Assembly: GCA_020433835.1 (NCBI GenBank)
Contig: JAGRBY010000018.1
Coordinates: 1 to 30,226, forward strand
Reading direction: 5' to 3'
Source: Anaerolineae bacterium
GTDB lineage: Bacteria; Chloroflexota; Anaerolineae; 4572-78; J111
Length of the DNA: 30,226 nucleotides
The notes under the pieces are model-generated. The model had not been told where the DNA came from. It searched no databases and saw only the letters and a program-made list of their open reading frames with translations. The number at the start of each line of letters is the position of its first letter. The first letter of the stretch is position 1. A program made the position numbers and the translations under genes. Shown one piece after another: positions 8,279 to 17,013 of this stretch.

Positions 8279-9478
8279 ATGGCAACACCTCCTCCCGAAA
8301 ATATCCTCTTAGATGGTACGCTGCTGGGACAATTAAGAGACGATGTTAAAGATATTTTCAACGTTGAGAATATTGAAACACCGCGGCAGGCAGCCCGGGG
8401 CACAATTATCTTCATTGGCTCTCTGCTTATGCAAGATAGTGAAGCTGCTTACGACGAGATTGCCAAACGGTGGCGAAAACGTGATTACACGCCTATGCTG
8501 CGCCATTATAAAGGCAAAATTGGCCTTATTGCTCAACTGGGCGTTGTGGTGGTCAAACCCAGCAACCCTTGGATTAATTTAGGACTGGCAATTGCTACAA
8601 TTTTGTCGGTACTTTTTACCGGCGCACTGTACGAATGCCAATGTGTGCCTCAAACGCTGGGCGAGTGGCTCACGGGCTTACCCATGATGTTAGCCATGAT
8701 GGCTATTTTACTGGCGCATGAGTTTGGCCATTATTTTGCGGCAAAATACCATAAGGTGGCTGTTACGCTTCCTTATTTTATTCCTCTGCCTATTATTTCG
8801 CCGGTGGGGACACTGGGAGCATTTATCCAGCTTCGCTCTCCGTTCAAAACCAAGAAACAGCTGTTTGATATCGGAGTGGCCGGGCCTTTAGGAGGGTTGA
8901 TCTTTGCCATTCCCCTTATTTTTTGGGGTGTGGCTAATTCTTCTGTAACCGAGATCCATCGCGACCCTAATGCTTCATCACTCTTAGAAGGGAATTCTTT
9001 TTTCTACTTAGGGGTAAAATATTTCCTTCATGGCCAACTGCTGCCTAATTTCGAGGCTTACAGCAATGTGCCGGTCATGCAAAAAGTGCTGCTCTTGATT
9101 GCCGGCATCATTCCAGACGGCGGCGGCACGGATATTTTTATCAACTCCGTGGCCTTTGCCGCCTGGTTTGGTTTATTTGTTACGGCGATGAACTTGCTGC
9201 CGGTGGGACAACTTGACGGGGGTCACGTCATTTACTGCCTCATTGGGGAAAAAGCACGTACATTGGGTTTAGTTCTCGTCGGGGCAATGATGTTGGCCGG
9301 TTTCTTATGGACCGGCTGGTTAATTTGGGCTTTTCTGGTTTTTCTGGTAATTGGGGTAGGGCATCCGCCACCCCTTAATGATCTTGTACCCCTCGATCCC
9401 GGCCGAAAAATTCTGGCTTATCTCATGATTATCATCTTTGTTATCATGTTTATGCCTAACCCGCTGCAACCCATGTAA
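8279..9478 (+). CDS. Site-2 protease family membrane metalloprotease (M50)
   Basis: This is an integral membrane zinc protease of the M50 family, which cleaves substrates within the bilayer in regulated proteolysis. The zinc site HEFGH is at residues 147-151 in a hydrophobic helix, and the third ligand motif LLPVGQLDGGH is at 306-316. About six to seven hydrophobic segments run from residue 98 to 395. The first roughly 95 residues are cytosolic and carry no PDZ; the layout with a soluble N-terminal region, then HEFGH and a late LDGGH resembles the EGY-type/cyanobacterial-plant branch rather than RseP. There is a wide insertion (about 220-285) between the two motifs. AGGA lies eight bases upstream of the ATG. 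The gene converges on the V4R gene with only 5 bp between stops. No anti-sigma substrate is next to it. Confidence 0.93.
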   Translation: MATPPPENILLDGTLLGQLRDDVKDIFNVENIETPRQAARGTIIFIGSLLMQDSEAAYDEIAKRWRKRDYTPMLRHYKGKIGLIAQLGVVVVKPSNPWINLGLAIATILSVLFTGALYECQCVPQTLGEWLTGLPMMLAMMAILLAHEFGHYFAAKYHKVAVTLPYFIPLPIISPVGTLGAFIQLRSPFKTKKQLFDIGVAGPLGGLIFAIPLIFWGVANSSVTEIHRDPNASSLLEGNSFFYLGVKYFLHGQLLPNFEAYSNVPVMQKVLLLIAGIIPDGGGTDIFINSVAFAAWFGLFVTAMNLLPVGQLDGGHVIYCLIGEKARTLGLVLVGAMMLAGFLWTGWLIWAFLVFLVIGVGHPPPLNDLVPLDPGRKILAYLMIIIFVIMFMPNPLQPM

Positions 9479-9483
9479 ATCGT

Positions 9484-10101
9484 TTATTCAGAGGGTTCTT
9501 TAGGAATACGGTAGACACAACTAGCGGCACCGTTAGCAATACAGGCTACCTCTTCAACTTTGTACATGTGGCCTGTAATCCAAGCCATGGCCTCCATCAG
9601 AACACCAACGGTAACGTAACAGCATGGCTTATCGTGATCGGGACGCCATTTGCAGGGACATTCCTCTACGATGAAATAATAGGCGTCTTCTTCATCCCGT
9701 ACGATGGTCGGCTGGTTAACGCGATCAACGGCGGCCTTAGCCATACGTTCTAAAATTAATTTCATTCGGGTTTTTTCGGGCAAAGCCTTCAAGGCAATAC
9801 CGGCCAAGCCTAAAATGGCCGGCTGATCTCTTAGGCCGAACTGAAAGGTGGCCCGCCCTATTCTCAGCAGCATCGCCCGCGCTCCCCGAGGGCCATAAAA
9901 ATCTTCAACAGCTTGCTGGGCCGCCCCATATTGGGAAAATGTAGCATCCATATCCAAATTCTTAGCCGGATAATTATCGATATATTTGCCCAACCCTCCG
10001 GCATTGAGAACAGCTTTGGTACCGTTCTCACCCATTACATCTTCAATGGCTTCTAACAAAACCCGCAAAGCAGCATTTGGCATGGGACGCTCTTCTGGCA
10101 T
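9484..10101 (-). CDS. V4R (4-vinyl reductase-like) domain protein
   Basis: The C-terminal half matches the V4R domain, a small-molecule or metal-binding fold related to the heme-NO-binding/BchJ group. Its typical ending is seen: ITGHMYKVEEVACIANGAASCVYRI (residues 176-199) with Cys187 and Cys195. A further cysteine group, CPC (148-150) and CC (160-161), sits in the middle and could bind a metal or cofactor. The N-terminal half (about 20-120) is helical and fits the same family. V4R proteins often act as sensors or adaptors; an enzymatic role in pigment synthesis is not supported here since no pigment genes are near. GAGGTG lies five bases before the ATG, and an extended -10 box is about 40 bp upstream, so it can be transcribed apart from the hydrolase gene above it. 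Confidence 0.8.
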   Translation of the reverse strand: MPEERPMPNAALRVLLEAIEDVMGENGTKAVLNAGGLGKYIDNYPAKNLDMDATFSQYGAAQQAVEDFYGPRGARAMLLRIGRATFQFGLRDQPAILGLAGIALKALPEKTRMKLILERMAKAAVDRVNQPTIVRDEEDAYYFIVEECPCKWRPDHDKPCCYVTVGVLMEAMAWITGHMYKVEEVACIANGAASCVYRIPKEPSE

Positions 10102-10140
10102 CGATTCACCTCGTATTGTTTTTACAGTATGATTATGGCA

Positions 10141-10149
10141 ATTATACCA
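10141..10149 (-). promoter_or_regulatory. Extended -10 promoter of the V4R gene
   Basis: On the minus strand TGGTATAAT gives TGn plus a perfect -10 box, 40 bp before the ATG. No good -35 is present at 16-18 nt, as is usual for extended -10 promoters. Confidence 0.55.
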
Positions 10150-10266
10150 TAACTATTGTTAACAAGGCTAGTCTTTTAACAATGGGATTTAATGCAGAGA
10201 AATTATCGGCTAAATGCAGCCGATCAGTAAAGAGATGGGTTACGGGAGAGGGTTAAAGAGATAGGA

Positions 10267-11067
10267 TTAGCGGGTACGGCGACGCCACTCTTCCTTAAGT
10301 TCTAACGTGGATAGATCATCTTCGATATCAAGGAAATCTTGCAACAACCGGTAAAATTTTGCCGCCTCTTCCAGCATAGGGAAATGTTTCGACTCAGATA
10401 GGCCGATAGGGCGAATATTGCGCCAATTATTGCCGTTGAGGCTACGATGCGGCGTAGGATCGATCATATCATCTTTTTCGCCGTAGACCATAAGCAGCAT
10501 CGAATCGGTTGATTGAGAAATAATATCTATGCGACTAGAGACATTGAGTTCGGTAACCGATTGAACACTGGTGCTAATAGCGCCATCGGCCGTTTTTTCA
10601 ACTTCGCGCTGAACTTCTTTGTGGTTGATTTGCCGCCACCACAGCATTTTTGTCAACCCTGAGGGATTGGCTGTATCGATCAGTCTACGATTGATGCTGT
10701 CGGCTGTCATGGGTAAACTAACAGCCATAACCTTTTTAGCCCGATCGGGATGACGCACCGTATACTCAAGCGCAATACTCGCTCCGAGAGCGTGGCCAAT
10801 AATGGGTGCTTCACGAATACCCATGTTGTCAACAAAGTTATTGATCAAGGCCACGTAATCAGACACCTCATACCGAGGTTTTGATTTATCAGAATCGCCA
10901 AATCCCCATAGATCAAGCGCATAAGTTCGGTATTTATCAGATATAGCTTCCATGGTGGGCATCCAATAGCGCCAAGAGCCGAGCCAGCCGTGCAAAAAAA
11001 GCACCGGCCTGCCCCGACCAAAGGCCTCATAATGAACTAACCCACCATCAATTACAACAGCGCTCAT
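10267..11067 (-). CDS. Alpha/beta hydrolase-fold protein lacking the catalytic serine
   Basis: This 266-residue protein has the alpha/beta hydrolase fold: oxyanion-loop motif FLHGWLGSWRYW (24-35), LDLWGFGDSDK, a nucleophile elbow at 91-95, the acid region YGEKDDMID (about 195-203) and SKHFPML with His228. The elbow reads GHALG, so the serine that would attack the substrate is Ala93 (codon GCT at 10789-10791). The Asp and His positions remain. The paralogue at 20543-21352 aligns without gaps up to here and has Ser93. This copy is therefore probably not a classical esterase. It may be a binding or regulatory pseudoenzyme, or may use another nucleophile. The gene lies 41 bp beyond the single-domain receiver gene and is likely last in the kinase transcript. 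A weak hairpin at 10206-10223 may end the message. Confidence 0.9.
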   Translation of the reverse strand: MSAVVIDGGLVHYEAFGRGRPVLFLHGWLGSWRYWMPTMEAISDKYRTYALDLWGFGDSDKSKPRYEVSDYVALINNFVDNMGIREAPIIGHALGASIALEYTVRHPDRAKKVMAVSLPMTADSINRRLIDTANPSGLTKMLWWRQINHKEVQREVEKTADGAISTSVQSVTELNVSSRIDIISQSTDSMLLMVYGEKDDMIDPTPHRSLNGNNWRNIRPIGLSESKHFPMLEEAAKFYRLLQDFLDIEDDLSTLELKEEWRRRTR

Positions 11068-11108
11068 TTATTTTCTGATCTCAACCCGCTAAAAAATGAC
11101 TCTCACGA

Positions 11109-11492
11109 TTACAGTTTACTGTATTCGGCCAACACTTTATTGACCCGATCGCCTAACTCATCAGGCGCAAAAGGTTTTAGAAAATAACCGGCAGCACCAA
11201 GGTCCAAGCCGGTGTTAACCTCATTCTCTTGCCCTTTGGCCGAAAGAAAAACAATCGGAATATCTTTGGTTTTGTCGTTTGCCTTCAACGCCTGACATGC
11301 CTCAAAACCGGTCATCTTCGGCATCCGAACATCCATAAGGATCAAGTCAGGCGAAATTTCTATGGCCTTAGCCACTGCCTCTTCGCCATTAGATACATCA
11401 ACCACCCTAAAACCGTTAAACTCCAGGGTGATAACAATAAGCTCTCGAATATCACGTTCGTCTTCGGCGACCAATATTAAAGGTTCGCTCAT
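11109..11492 (-). CDS. Single-domain response regulator (CheY-like receiver)
   Basis: The 127 residues are one receiver domain and nothing else. Asp54 is the phosphoacceptor (LILMDVRMPKMTG), Glu10 and Asp11 form the acidic pocket, Ser84 takes the Thr/Ser switch place, and Lys106 is the conserved lysine in FLKPF. There is no output domain, so it probably passes phosphate on or acts by protein contact. It begins nine bases after the stop of the giant histidine kinase, and the only Shine-Dalgarno-like AGGAG lies inside the end of the kinase gene, which suggests translational coupling. The likely partner is that kinase. Confidence 0.95.
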   Translation of the reverse strand: MSEPLILVAEDERDIRELIVITLEFNGFRVVDVSNGEEAVAKAIEISPDLILMDVRMPKMTGFEACQALKANDKTKDIPIVFLSAKGQENEVNTGLDLGAAGYFLKPFAPDELGDRVNKVLAEYSKL

Positions 11493-11501
11493 AATAATTG
11501 T

Positions 11502-14500
11502 CTACTGCTCCTGCAAAGCCGCGTTACTTTGTTGCCCTTCAACAGAGATAGGTACCGTAAAACTAAATGTTGAGCCGACATCAATTTCGCTCTCGACCCA
11601 AATTTGCCCGCCCAGCATTTCTACAAACGATTTGGTGATCGATAAACCCAAACCTGTGCCGTCAACCACTTGAACCTCGGTGCGTTCCGAGCGGAAGAAA
11701 CGCTCGAACAAATATTGTTGATCTTGTTCTACAATCCCGATACCGTCATCCACAACATCTATCTGGACAAACTGATCCACTATTTTTGCCTGTACTTCTA
11801 TATTACCGGATTCTGGGGTGTATTGCCAAGCGTTGCCGATCAGATTCACAAGTATTTGAGTCAGTCTGGCTCTGTCGGCATAGACGGGCGGTAGGGCATT
11901 GGGCAAGTTCAAATATAGATTCATGACTTTCTGCACCATTTGGCCTTCAAAAGAAATCGCTACCTCATTGACAACTTCAACTAGGTTGATAACCTCAAAC
12001 TCCAGTTTAACGCGTCCGGTTTCGATGCGCGAGATTTCCAGAATATCGTTAACCAATTCCGTGAGACGATTTGTATTCGACTGAATAACCTGAACAAATC
12101 GTGTCTGCATGGGATTGAGTTCGCCAATTTTAGCATTACCTGATAGCAGCAAATCAGCATAACCTTTGATAGAGGTCATCGGCGTCCGTAGCTCGTGCGA
12201 TACAGATGAGATAAACTCGTTCTTCAAGCGGTCGATTTCGGCCTCACGGCTAATATCGCGCAGCACGGCTACGGTGCTGGGTGGTTCGTGTTTACTGAGA
12301 GTCACCGGAGTTAACGTCGCTTTGATGACTTTTGGTCCTGACGATATTATAAATTCTACGGTCTGCTCCCCTTGCTCAATCTTTGCCAACGACTGGTTAA
12401 GTTGCTCATAGAGAAGCTGAATAAGTTCTGAGTTCTCATGCAAGTCAGAACTTTCTAAAATTTTACTCAACGCTTGATATTCTAGTGAAACGGTATTGAT
12501 ATTTAAAATTTCAACCGCTTTTGGGTTAGCCAATATAATTCGGCGTTGGGTATCCAGTACAAGTACGCCGTCTGCGACACTTTTGAGAATCGCTTCATTC
12601 TTGGTAGCTTCAGCAGCCTGCTGCTGGTACATAATGACCAAGCTTTTGGCTTGTTCCGTACTCAGGCGATACAGTTCCGCATTATTGATAGCTGTGGCAA
12701 TTTGTGTAGCGGCTGTGGTGACCAATTTCAGATGGTCTTCAGTAAAGTAGCCCACCTCAGGATGATACAGCAACAGTGACCCTAACACATCATCTCCGGT
12801 TGTTAAAGGTACAACCAAAGCAGAACGACGATGCAGCGTTGTTGAGCCGGGTATCCAATCAGGCTCGTCAGACAGGTCAGAAATCAAACGCGGCTGACGG
12901 CTTTCCATCACTTTACCGGCCAAACCAACCCCGATTTTATATTTGGTCAGGCTCCCCTCAGGCGGCAGCGCTTTATCACGTCCAATCGCCGCGCGATGGA
13001 TTAAATAGCCTGTTTTCAAATCTTGTAAAAGTACAGTACCCTGCGAGATACCTATCGCGCCATTGAGCAGATTAAGCGCGTGATGCAGAACCTCTTCCAG
13101 ATTAAAACTACTGGCCAATTGCCGCCCCAACTCATACAGCACGCCCATTCGATCACGTTCGTCAGTAAGCTCTTTTAGGATTTGAGCCAACTCCTCGGTG
13201 CGCTGCTGAACGCGTAATTCTAAGCCTTCCGTCAAATTATTAAGCCTTTGTACCAACTGCGCATTACGGATGGCTACTGCGGCCTGGTTAGCCACAAAGG
13301 ACAGTGTTTTAATGGCGCGTTCACTGAATGTATTTGGCTGCGACATGCCCACAAAAATAGCGCCGATACTATGGTTTTGCACCTGAATAGGAATACCTAA
13401 CAGTGTTCGCAATTCTAGCTGCATTACGATTTTGTCGATCGACGAGATTTCGGACGTTTCATGGGACTCTTCACCATTTTTGGCCCAGATCGATTTTTGC
13501 ACAGCTGTGTTAGACAAAATAGGCTGATGAGAGCGAATAATATGCTCTGTTAAAGCTGTCCACAAAGCGGCTCGATGGTTGAGATTATTGGGCTTCATAT
13601 GAACTATCTGCTCAAAACCAAATTGCTCCACCAATTTCATGGTAGTGGCCGTTCCCTCAAAAATGTACTGCTCGGCTTGCTCATCCCAAAATAAAATAAC
13701 GCCAACTTCGGCTTCAAGTAAACCAAGGGCCTTGATGATAACGGTACGCATAACCTGCCGAACTTCCAGCATACCGCTAATGCCGACGCCCAAATTATAA
13801 AGGCTCTGCATCTCAACGGCCCGGGTTCGAGTATCGGCCAAAAGGCGGGCGCTGTCGATAGCCACAGCGGCTAAATCGGCCAAGGTCGTGACCAAATCGA
13901 GCATCGAGCGGCTGCGGATAATCGTCTCGATAGCTAAAACGCCGATGACGCCGTCCTCTGTTTTGAGAGGAACGTAGGTCACATCGTCCGGAAAAGGCAA
14001 GCCAAAGCGGGGTGCAATTTTATCTTGGCGTTTGTCGCCACCCACAACAAAAACCTCACCCGAGCGAATGACCGAGGCAAAGGGTTCGGAATTTATGGAG
14101 GTATTGCTCCGGTTGAACTCTTCCACCAAAAAGTCGGGGATGTTTTGGGTATTGGCAATTTTTACGGTGCCGCTACTCTGTTCGATCATCCAGATAGAGC
14201 CATTGCTGTGCCCCACCAAATCGAATACCGCATCTAAGACCAGGTTCAACACCTGATCTAATTCAAGGGCCTGGTTAAGCGAGCCAGCAACCTCGGTTAG
14301 AGCCTCAAGTTGGCGCACCTGCTGTTTGGCATCCTCAAACAGCTGTGCGTTTTGCAATGCAATTGCCACCTGGTTTGCAAAAGCTAAGACAACCCCGGCA
14401 TCTTCTTCTGTAAAAAAATTAACATTGTGGCTGGCAACCGTCATCAAACCCAAAATGTTCGTTCCGTAGGTTAGAGGAACGCCCAGCCAACTCCGAACCC

Positions 14501-16910
14501 TATCATAAGGCGGTGCCGAAAATATAGCCTTATATTCAACCGGAGCATCTTTAACAATAAGCGCCTCTTGGGTTTCTATAACCTTTCGGCTTGGATTATT
14601 GCCGGTCATCGAAAAAGAAAGTCCGATAATTTGGCGGCTGTACTCTTCCCAACCCTGGCCACCAATAATAACCAAATGGCTGTCTTGCAGCAGTTCCACC
14701 GTCGAACGGTCATAATCAACCACTTTTCGCAGCCCTTGTAAAACTAACTGCAATAACTGGTCGATTTCAAGATGGGAGCTAATAACCTCTGATACACCGC
14801 GCAGGGTATCGGCCAGTTGACGACGCTCTTGTTCCAGTTTGAAAAGTTGGGCATTCTCAATAGCCGAGGCCGCATGATTAGCAAATGCTTCCAAAGCATT
14901 GATCGAGGTCAAACTGGGGCGCTCATCCGTAACCGGATTCTGAACGGTTAATAAGCCGATAATATTATCGTTAACACCCATTAGGGGAATAAACAGCAGA
15001 TCACCCGGCTGCCACAGTTCTCGTTTGGTGGCGTACAAATTAAGTCGAAGTGCCTCTGTTTGATTCTCCGGACGCATTAGCGGGCTGCTTTTCTCAATAA
15101 ACGGAATATTTAACTGCTGCTGCCAGTTTACCATCTCAACAGCCGGGATAAAGTACGTATTTTTCCCCTGCCGAAACTCATCTTGCATCAGCCGGTGCAG
15201 ATTAGCCAGAGGACGCGTTTGATCTGGCTGTTGCAGTTGATGCAATTGAGCCACCGGAATACCCATACTCACTTCGTGATAAAGCTGGGGCGGATCAGGG
15301 CGGATCAAACTTATTAAAACCACATCGTAACCGACCGAGTCGGCAATGGCAAAGGCAATATCTTCCAAGACATCGGTAAGAGGTCGGTTGGTTCTAAAAG
15401 CCGTGCTTATTTCTGCCAACCGCGAAAGCTGATCGGCGCGACGGCTGGCCTGCTCTCGCTCTAACCGCTGCTCCTGATAGGCTTCGGCGTTGCCGATAGC
15501 CACAGCAGCGTGGTTAGCTAAGGCTTCCAGGTAGCGAAGTTGGTTATTGTTAAAAAAGTTTACCTGAAGGCTTTCTAAATTAATGATGCCCACCAGTTCG
15601 CCGCCATACCGGATGGGAACCACAACCTTAGCACGAACATTATTGGCTAATGGAACATAATCTTCATCACGCGTAACATCAGCCACCAAAATTGATGTCC
15701 CGCTGCGAATAGCACGCCCTACAATACCGATTTGCGCGGAAATTACCTGCCGAAAATTGCCGTTACTGGAATGTCTATCGTAAATTTCATTTTGCTCACT
15801 GTAGGGTATCAATTGGGCAGTAGAGGCATGATAGAAGTAAACGTTGCCAAAATCGGCTTGTGTAACCCGTAGAGCCTCTTCTAGCACCGTCCCTAAAATC
15901 TTGTTCACATCAAGCGTTCTATTTAGTTCGCTGCTGACGCGCTGCAAGCCGGCTAACTCATTAATCCTAACCTGTAGCTGCTGGTTGGTTACGGTAAACA
16001 AATGGGTGTTTTCTAAGGCTGTTGTAATTTGGCTGGCGATTAATTCTAAAATTGTAACATCTTTTTCACTAAAGACGCCGGGTTCATTCGAGGTTAACTC
16101 CAGCGTGCCAAGCAGTTTGGTCTCGGCCTTAAGAGGTACCCCCAAAAAAGCCCGAAAAGACAATGTTTCTCGATTTATTTCCGGCTGGTTGGGATCATCC
16201 TGCTGCATATCGTCAATGTGCAAAGGGGTTTGCGTTTCGGCGATCCAGCCCGTTGTCTCTTCGCCAAAATGATAGACACGTTCTTGCGAGTCGTGCGCCT
16301 TGTCCGATAAACGAAGCAGCAAGGTTAAAGTTTTCGCTTCTTCATCAAGCAAATAAACCTCAGCGACGTCAAAGGGCAAAAGTTTTTTAAGATGAGGTTG
16401 ATCGAGAATGGATTGACAGGCAGAACGCATATCATGAATAGCAGTTTGAGGTTCTACATATAAGGTAACGTCTAAAGGTTCGTCGGCTTGTGGTTCGGCC
16501 GATGGTTCTTCGGAGGAATAAGCATTTTGTTGAATTAAATCGAGACTATTAAAAGATACGCTGCTCAATTTTTGTCTACTCTTGCTATGCAGAATAGCCG
16601 TTTGGCGGAGTCGACACATTGCATGGGTGCAATTTGGCAATACTCCATTGTTTTTGTCATCATTGCCAGTTAAGGCAACAGCGAAAAAGGAATAACGACG
16701 GCTATTTTTAATGATTTCTAAGAAAATTAACCCTAGAAATAAGATAACCGTATAAAGAATATTTGTAAATAGCAACATGTGCTCACTGCTGAGAGACGAT
16801 TGTGCTATTGTGATTTCACATGTTGCAGTTATGGCAAGTAACATACCCAACCACAAACCAAATGAAACCTTATTTTTAGGGGGAATACTTTCTTTAAACA
16901 TCCTCAACAA
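11502..16910 (-). CDS. Giant multi-GAF/PAS sensor histidine kinase
   Basis: This 1802-residue kinase is anchored by two N-terminal membrane helices (about 15-36 and 45-67) and has almost no external part, so its signal is probably internal. After a Ser/Glu-rich linker come seven GAF domains (roughly 155-305, 320-478, 495-690, 700-858, 865-1025, 1033-1218 and 1255-1415), each followed by a similar helix of the form AxAIxNAxL. A PAS domain follows (about 1438-1550), then the HisKA helix with SHELRTP (His1572), and an HATPase with N box at about 1689, DDGIGI and GTGLGLS. No cysteine or histidine obviously marks a bilin or heme site. The start is uncertain: the in-frame TTG at 16910 has AAGG five bases upstream, while the ATG three codons later has a GAGG with no spacing. 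It lies between two regulator genes and is probably autophosphorylating towards both. Confidence 0.95.
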   Translation of the reverse strand: MLRMFKESIPPKNKVSFGLWLGMLLAITATCEITIAQSSLSSEHMLLFTNILYTVILFLGLIFLEIIKNSRRYSFFAVALTGNDDKNNGVLPNCTHAMCRLRQTAILHSKSRQKLSSVSFNSLDLIQQNAYSSEEPSAEPQADEPLDVTLYVEPQTAIHDMRSACQSILDQPHLKKLLPFDVAEVYLLDEEAKTLTLLLRLSDKAHDSQERVYHFGEETTGWIAETQTPLHIDDMQQDDPNQPEINRETLSFRAFLGVPLKAETKLLGTLELTSNEPGVFSEKDVTILELIASQITTALENTHLFTVTNQQLQVRINELAGLQRVSSELNRTLDVNKILGTVLEEALRVTQADFGNVYFYHASTAQLIPYSEQNEIYDRHSSNGNFRQVISAQIGIVGRAIRSGTSILVADVTRDEDYVPLANNVRAKVVVPIRYGGELVGIINLESLQVNFFNNNQLRYLEALANHAAVAIGNAEAYQEQRLEREQASRRADQLSRLAEISTAFRTNRPLTDVLEDIAFAIADSVGYDVVLISLIRPDPPQLYHEVSMGIPVAQLHQLQQPDQTRPLANLHRLMQDEFRQGKNTYFIPAVEMVNWQQQLNIPFIEKSSPLMRPENQTEALRLNLYATKRELWQPGDLLFIPLMGVNDNIIGLLTVQNPVTDERPSLTSINALEAFANHAASAIENAQLFKLEQERRQLADTLRGVSEVISSHLEIDQLLQLVLQGLRKVVDYDRSTVELLQDSHLVIIGGQGWEEYSRQIIGLSFSMTGNNPSRKVIETQEALIVKDAPVEYKAIFSAPPYDRVRSWLGVPLTYGTNILGLMTVASHNVNFFTEEDAGVVLAFANQVAIALQNAQLFEDAKQQVRQLEALTEVAGSLNQALELDQVLNLVLDAVFDLVGHSNGSIWMIEQSSGTVKIANTQNIPDFLVEEFNRSNTSINSEPFASVIRSGEVFVVGGDKRQDKIAPRFGLPFPDDVTYVPLKTEDGVIGVLAIETIIRSRSMLDLVTTLADLAAVAIDSARLLADTRTRAVEMQSLYNLGVGISGMLEVRQVMRTVIIKALGLLEAEVGVILFWDEQAEQYIFEGTATTMKLVEQFGFEQIVHMKPNNLNHRAALWTALTEHIIRSHQPILSNTAVQKSIWAKNGEESHETSEISSIDKIVMQLELRTLLGIPIQVQNHSIGAIFVGMSQPNTFSERAIKTLSFVANQAAVAIRNAQLVQRLNNLTEGLELRVQQRTEELAQILKELTDERDRMGVLYELGRQLASSFNLEEVLHHALNLLNGAIGISQGTVLLQDLKTGYLIHRAAIGRDKALPPEGSLTKYKIGVGLAGKVMESRQPRLISDLSDEPDWIPGSTTLHRRSALVVPLTTGDDVLGSLLLYHPEVGYFTEDHLKLVTTAATQIATAINNAELYRLSTEQAKSLVIMYQQQAAEATKNEAILKSVADGVLVLDTQRRIILANPKAVEILNINTVSLEYQALSKILESSDLHENSELIQLLYEQLNQSLAKIEQGEQTVEFIISSGPKVIKATLTPVTLSKHEPPSTVAVLRDISREAEIDRLKNEFISSVSHELRTPMTSIKGYADLLLSGNAKIGELNPMQTRFVQVIQSNTNRLTELVNDILEISRIETGRVKLEFEVINLVEVVNEVAISFEGQMVQKVMNLYLNLPNALPPVYADRARLTQILVNLIGNAWQYTPESGNIEVQAKIVDQFVQIDVVDDGIGIVEQDQQYLFERFFRSERTEVQVVDGTGLGLSITKSFVEMLGGQIWVESEIDVGSTFSFTVPISVEGQQSNAALQEQ

Positions 16911-16969
16911 GGCAACCTTTGTTGCTAAAAAATTACGCTATTTTTATTTGATAAGGTTCAAAAAAGCCG

Positions 16970-16999
16970 ATATTAACCCACAACAACTGACTGACTCAA
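16970..16999 (-). promoter_or_regulatory. Possible internal promoter before the kinase gene
   Basis: In the 103-bp gap between the regulator and the kinase gene, TTGAGT (16994-16999) and TAATAT (16970-16975) lie 18 nt apart. The match is moderate, and the gap has no terminator, so read-through is also plausible. Confidence 0.25.
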
Positions 17000-17013
17000 G
17001 AGAAATTTACATA

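Noticed and set aside
10206..10223. TCGGCT/AGCCGA hairpin as a strong terminator of the pseudo-hydrolase gene
   Set aside because: The stem is only 6 bp and the following minus-strand sequence is not a real U-run, so it is mentioned only as a weak possibility.
15844..16272. Plus-strand open frame of 142 codons inside the kinase gene
   Set aside because: It is antisense to well-defined GAF domains and has low-complexity Ser/Val-rich composition typical of a shadow frame.
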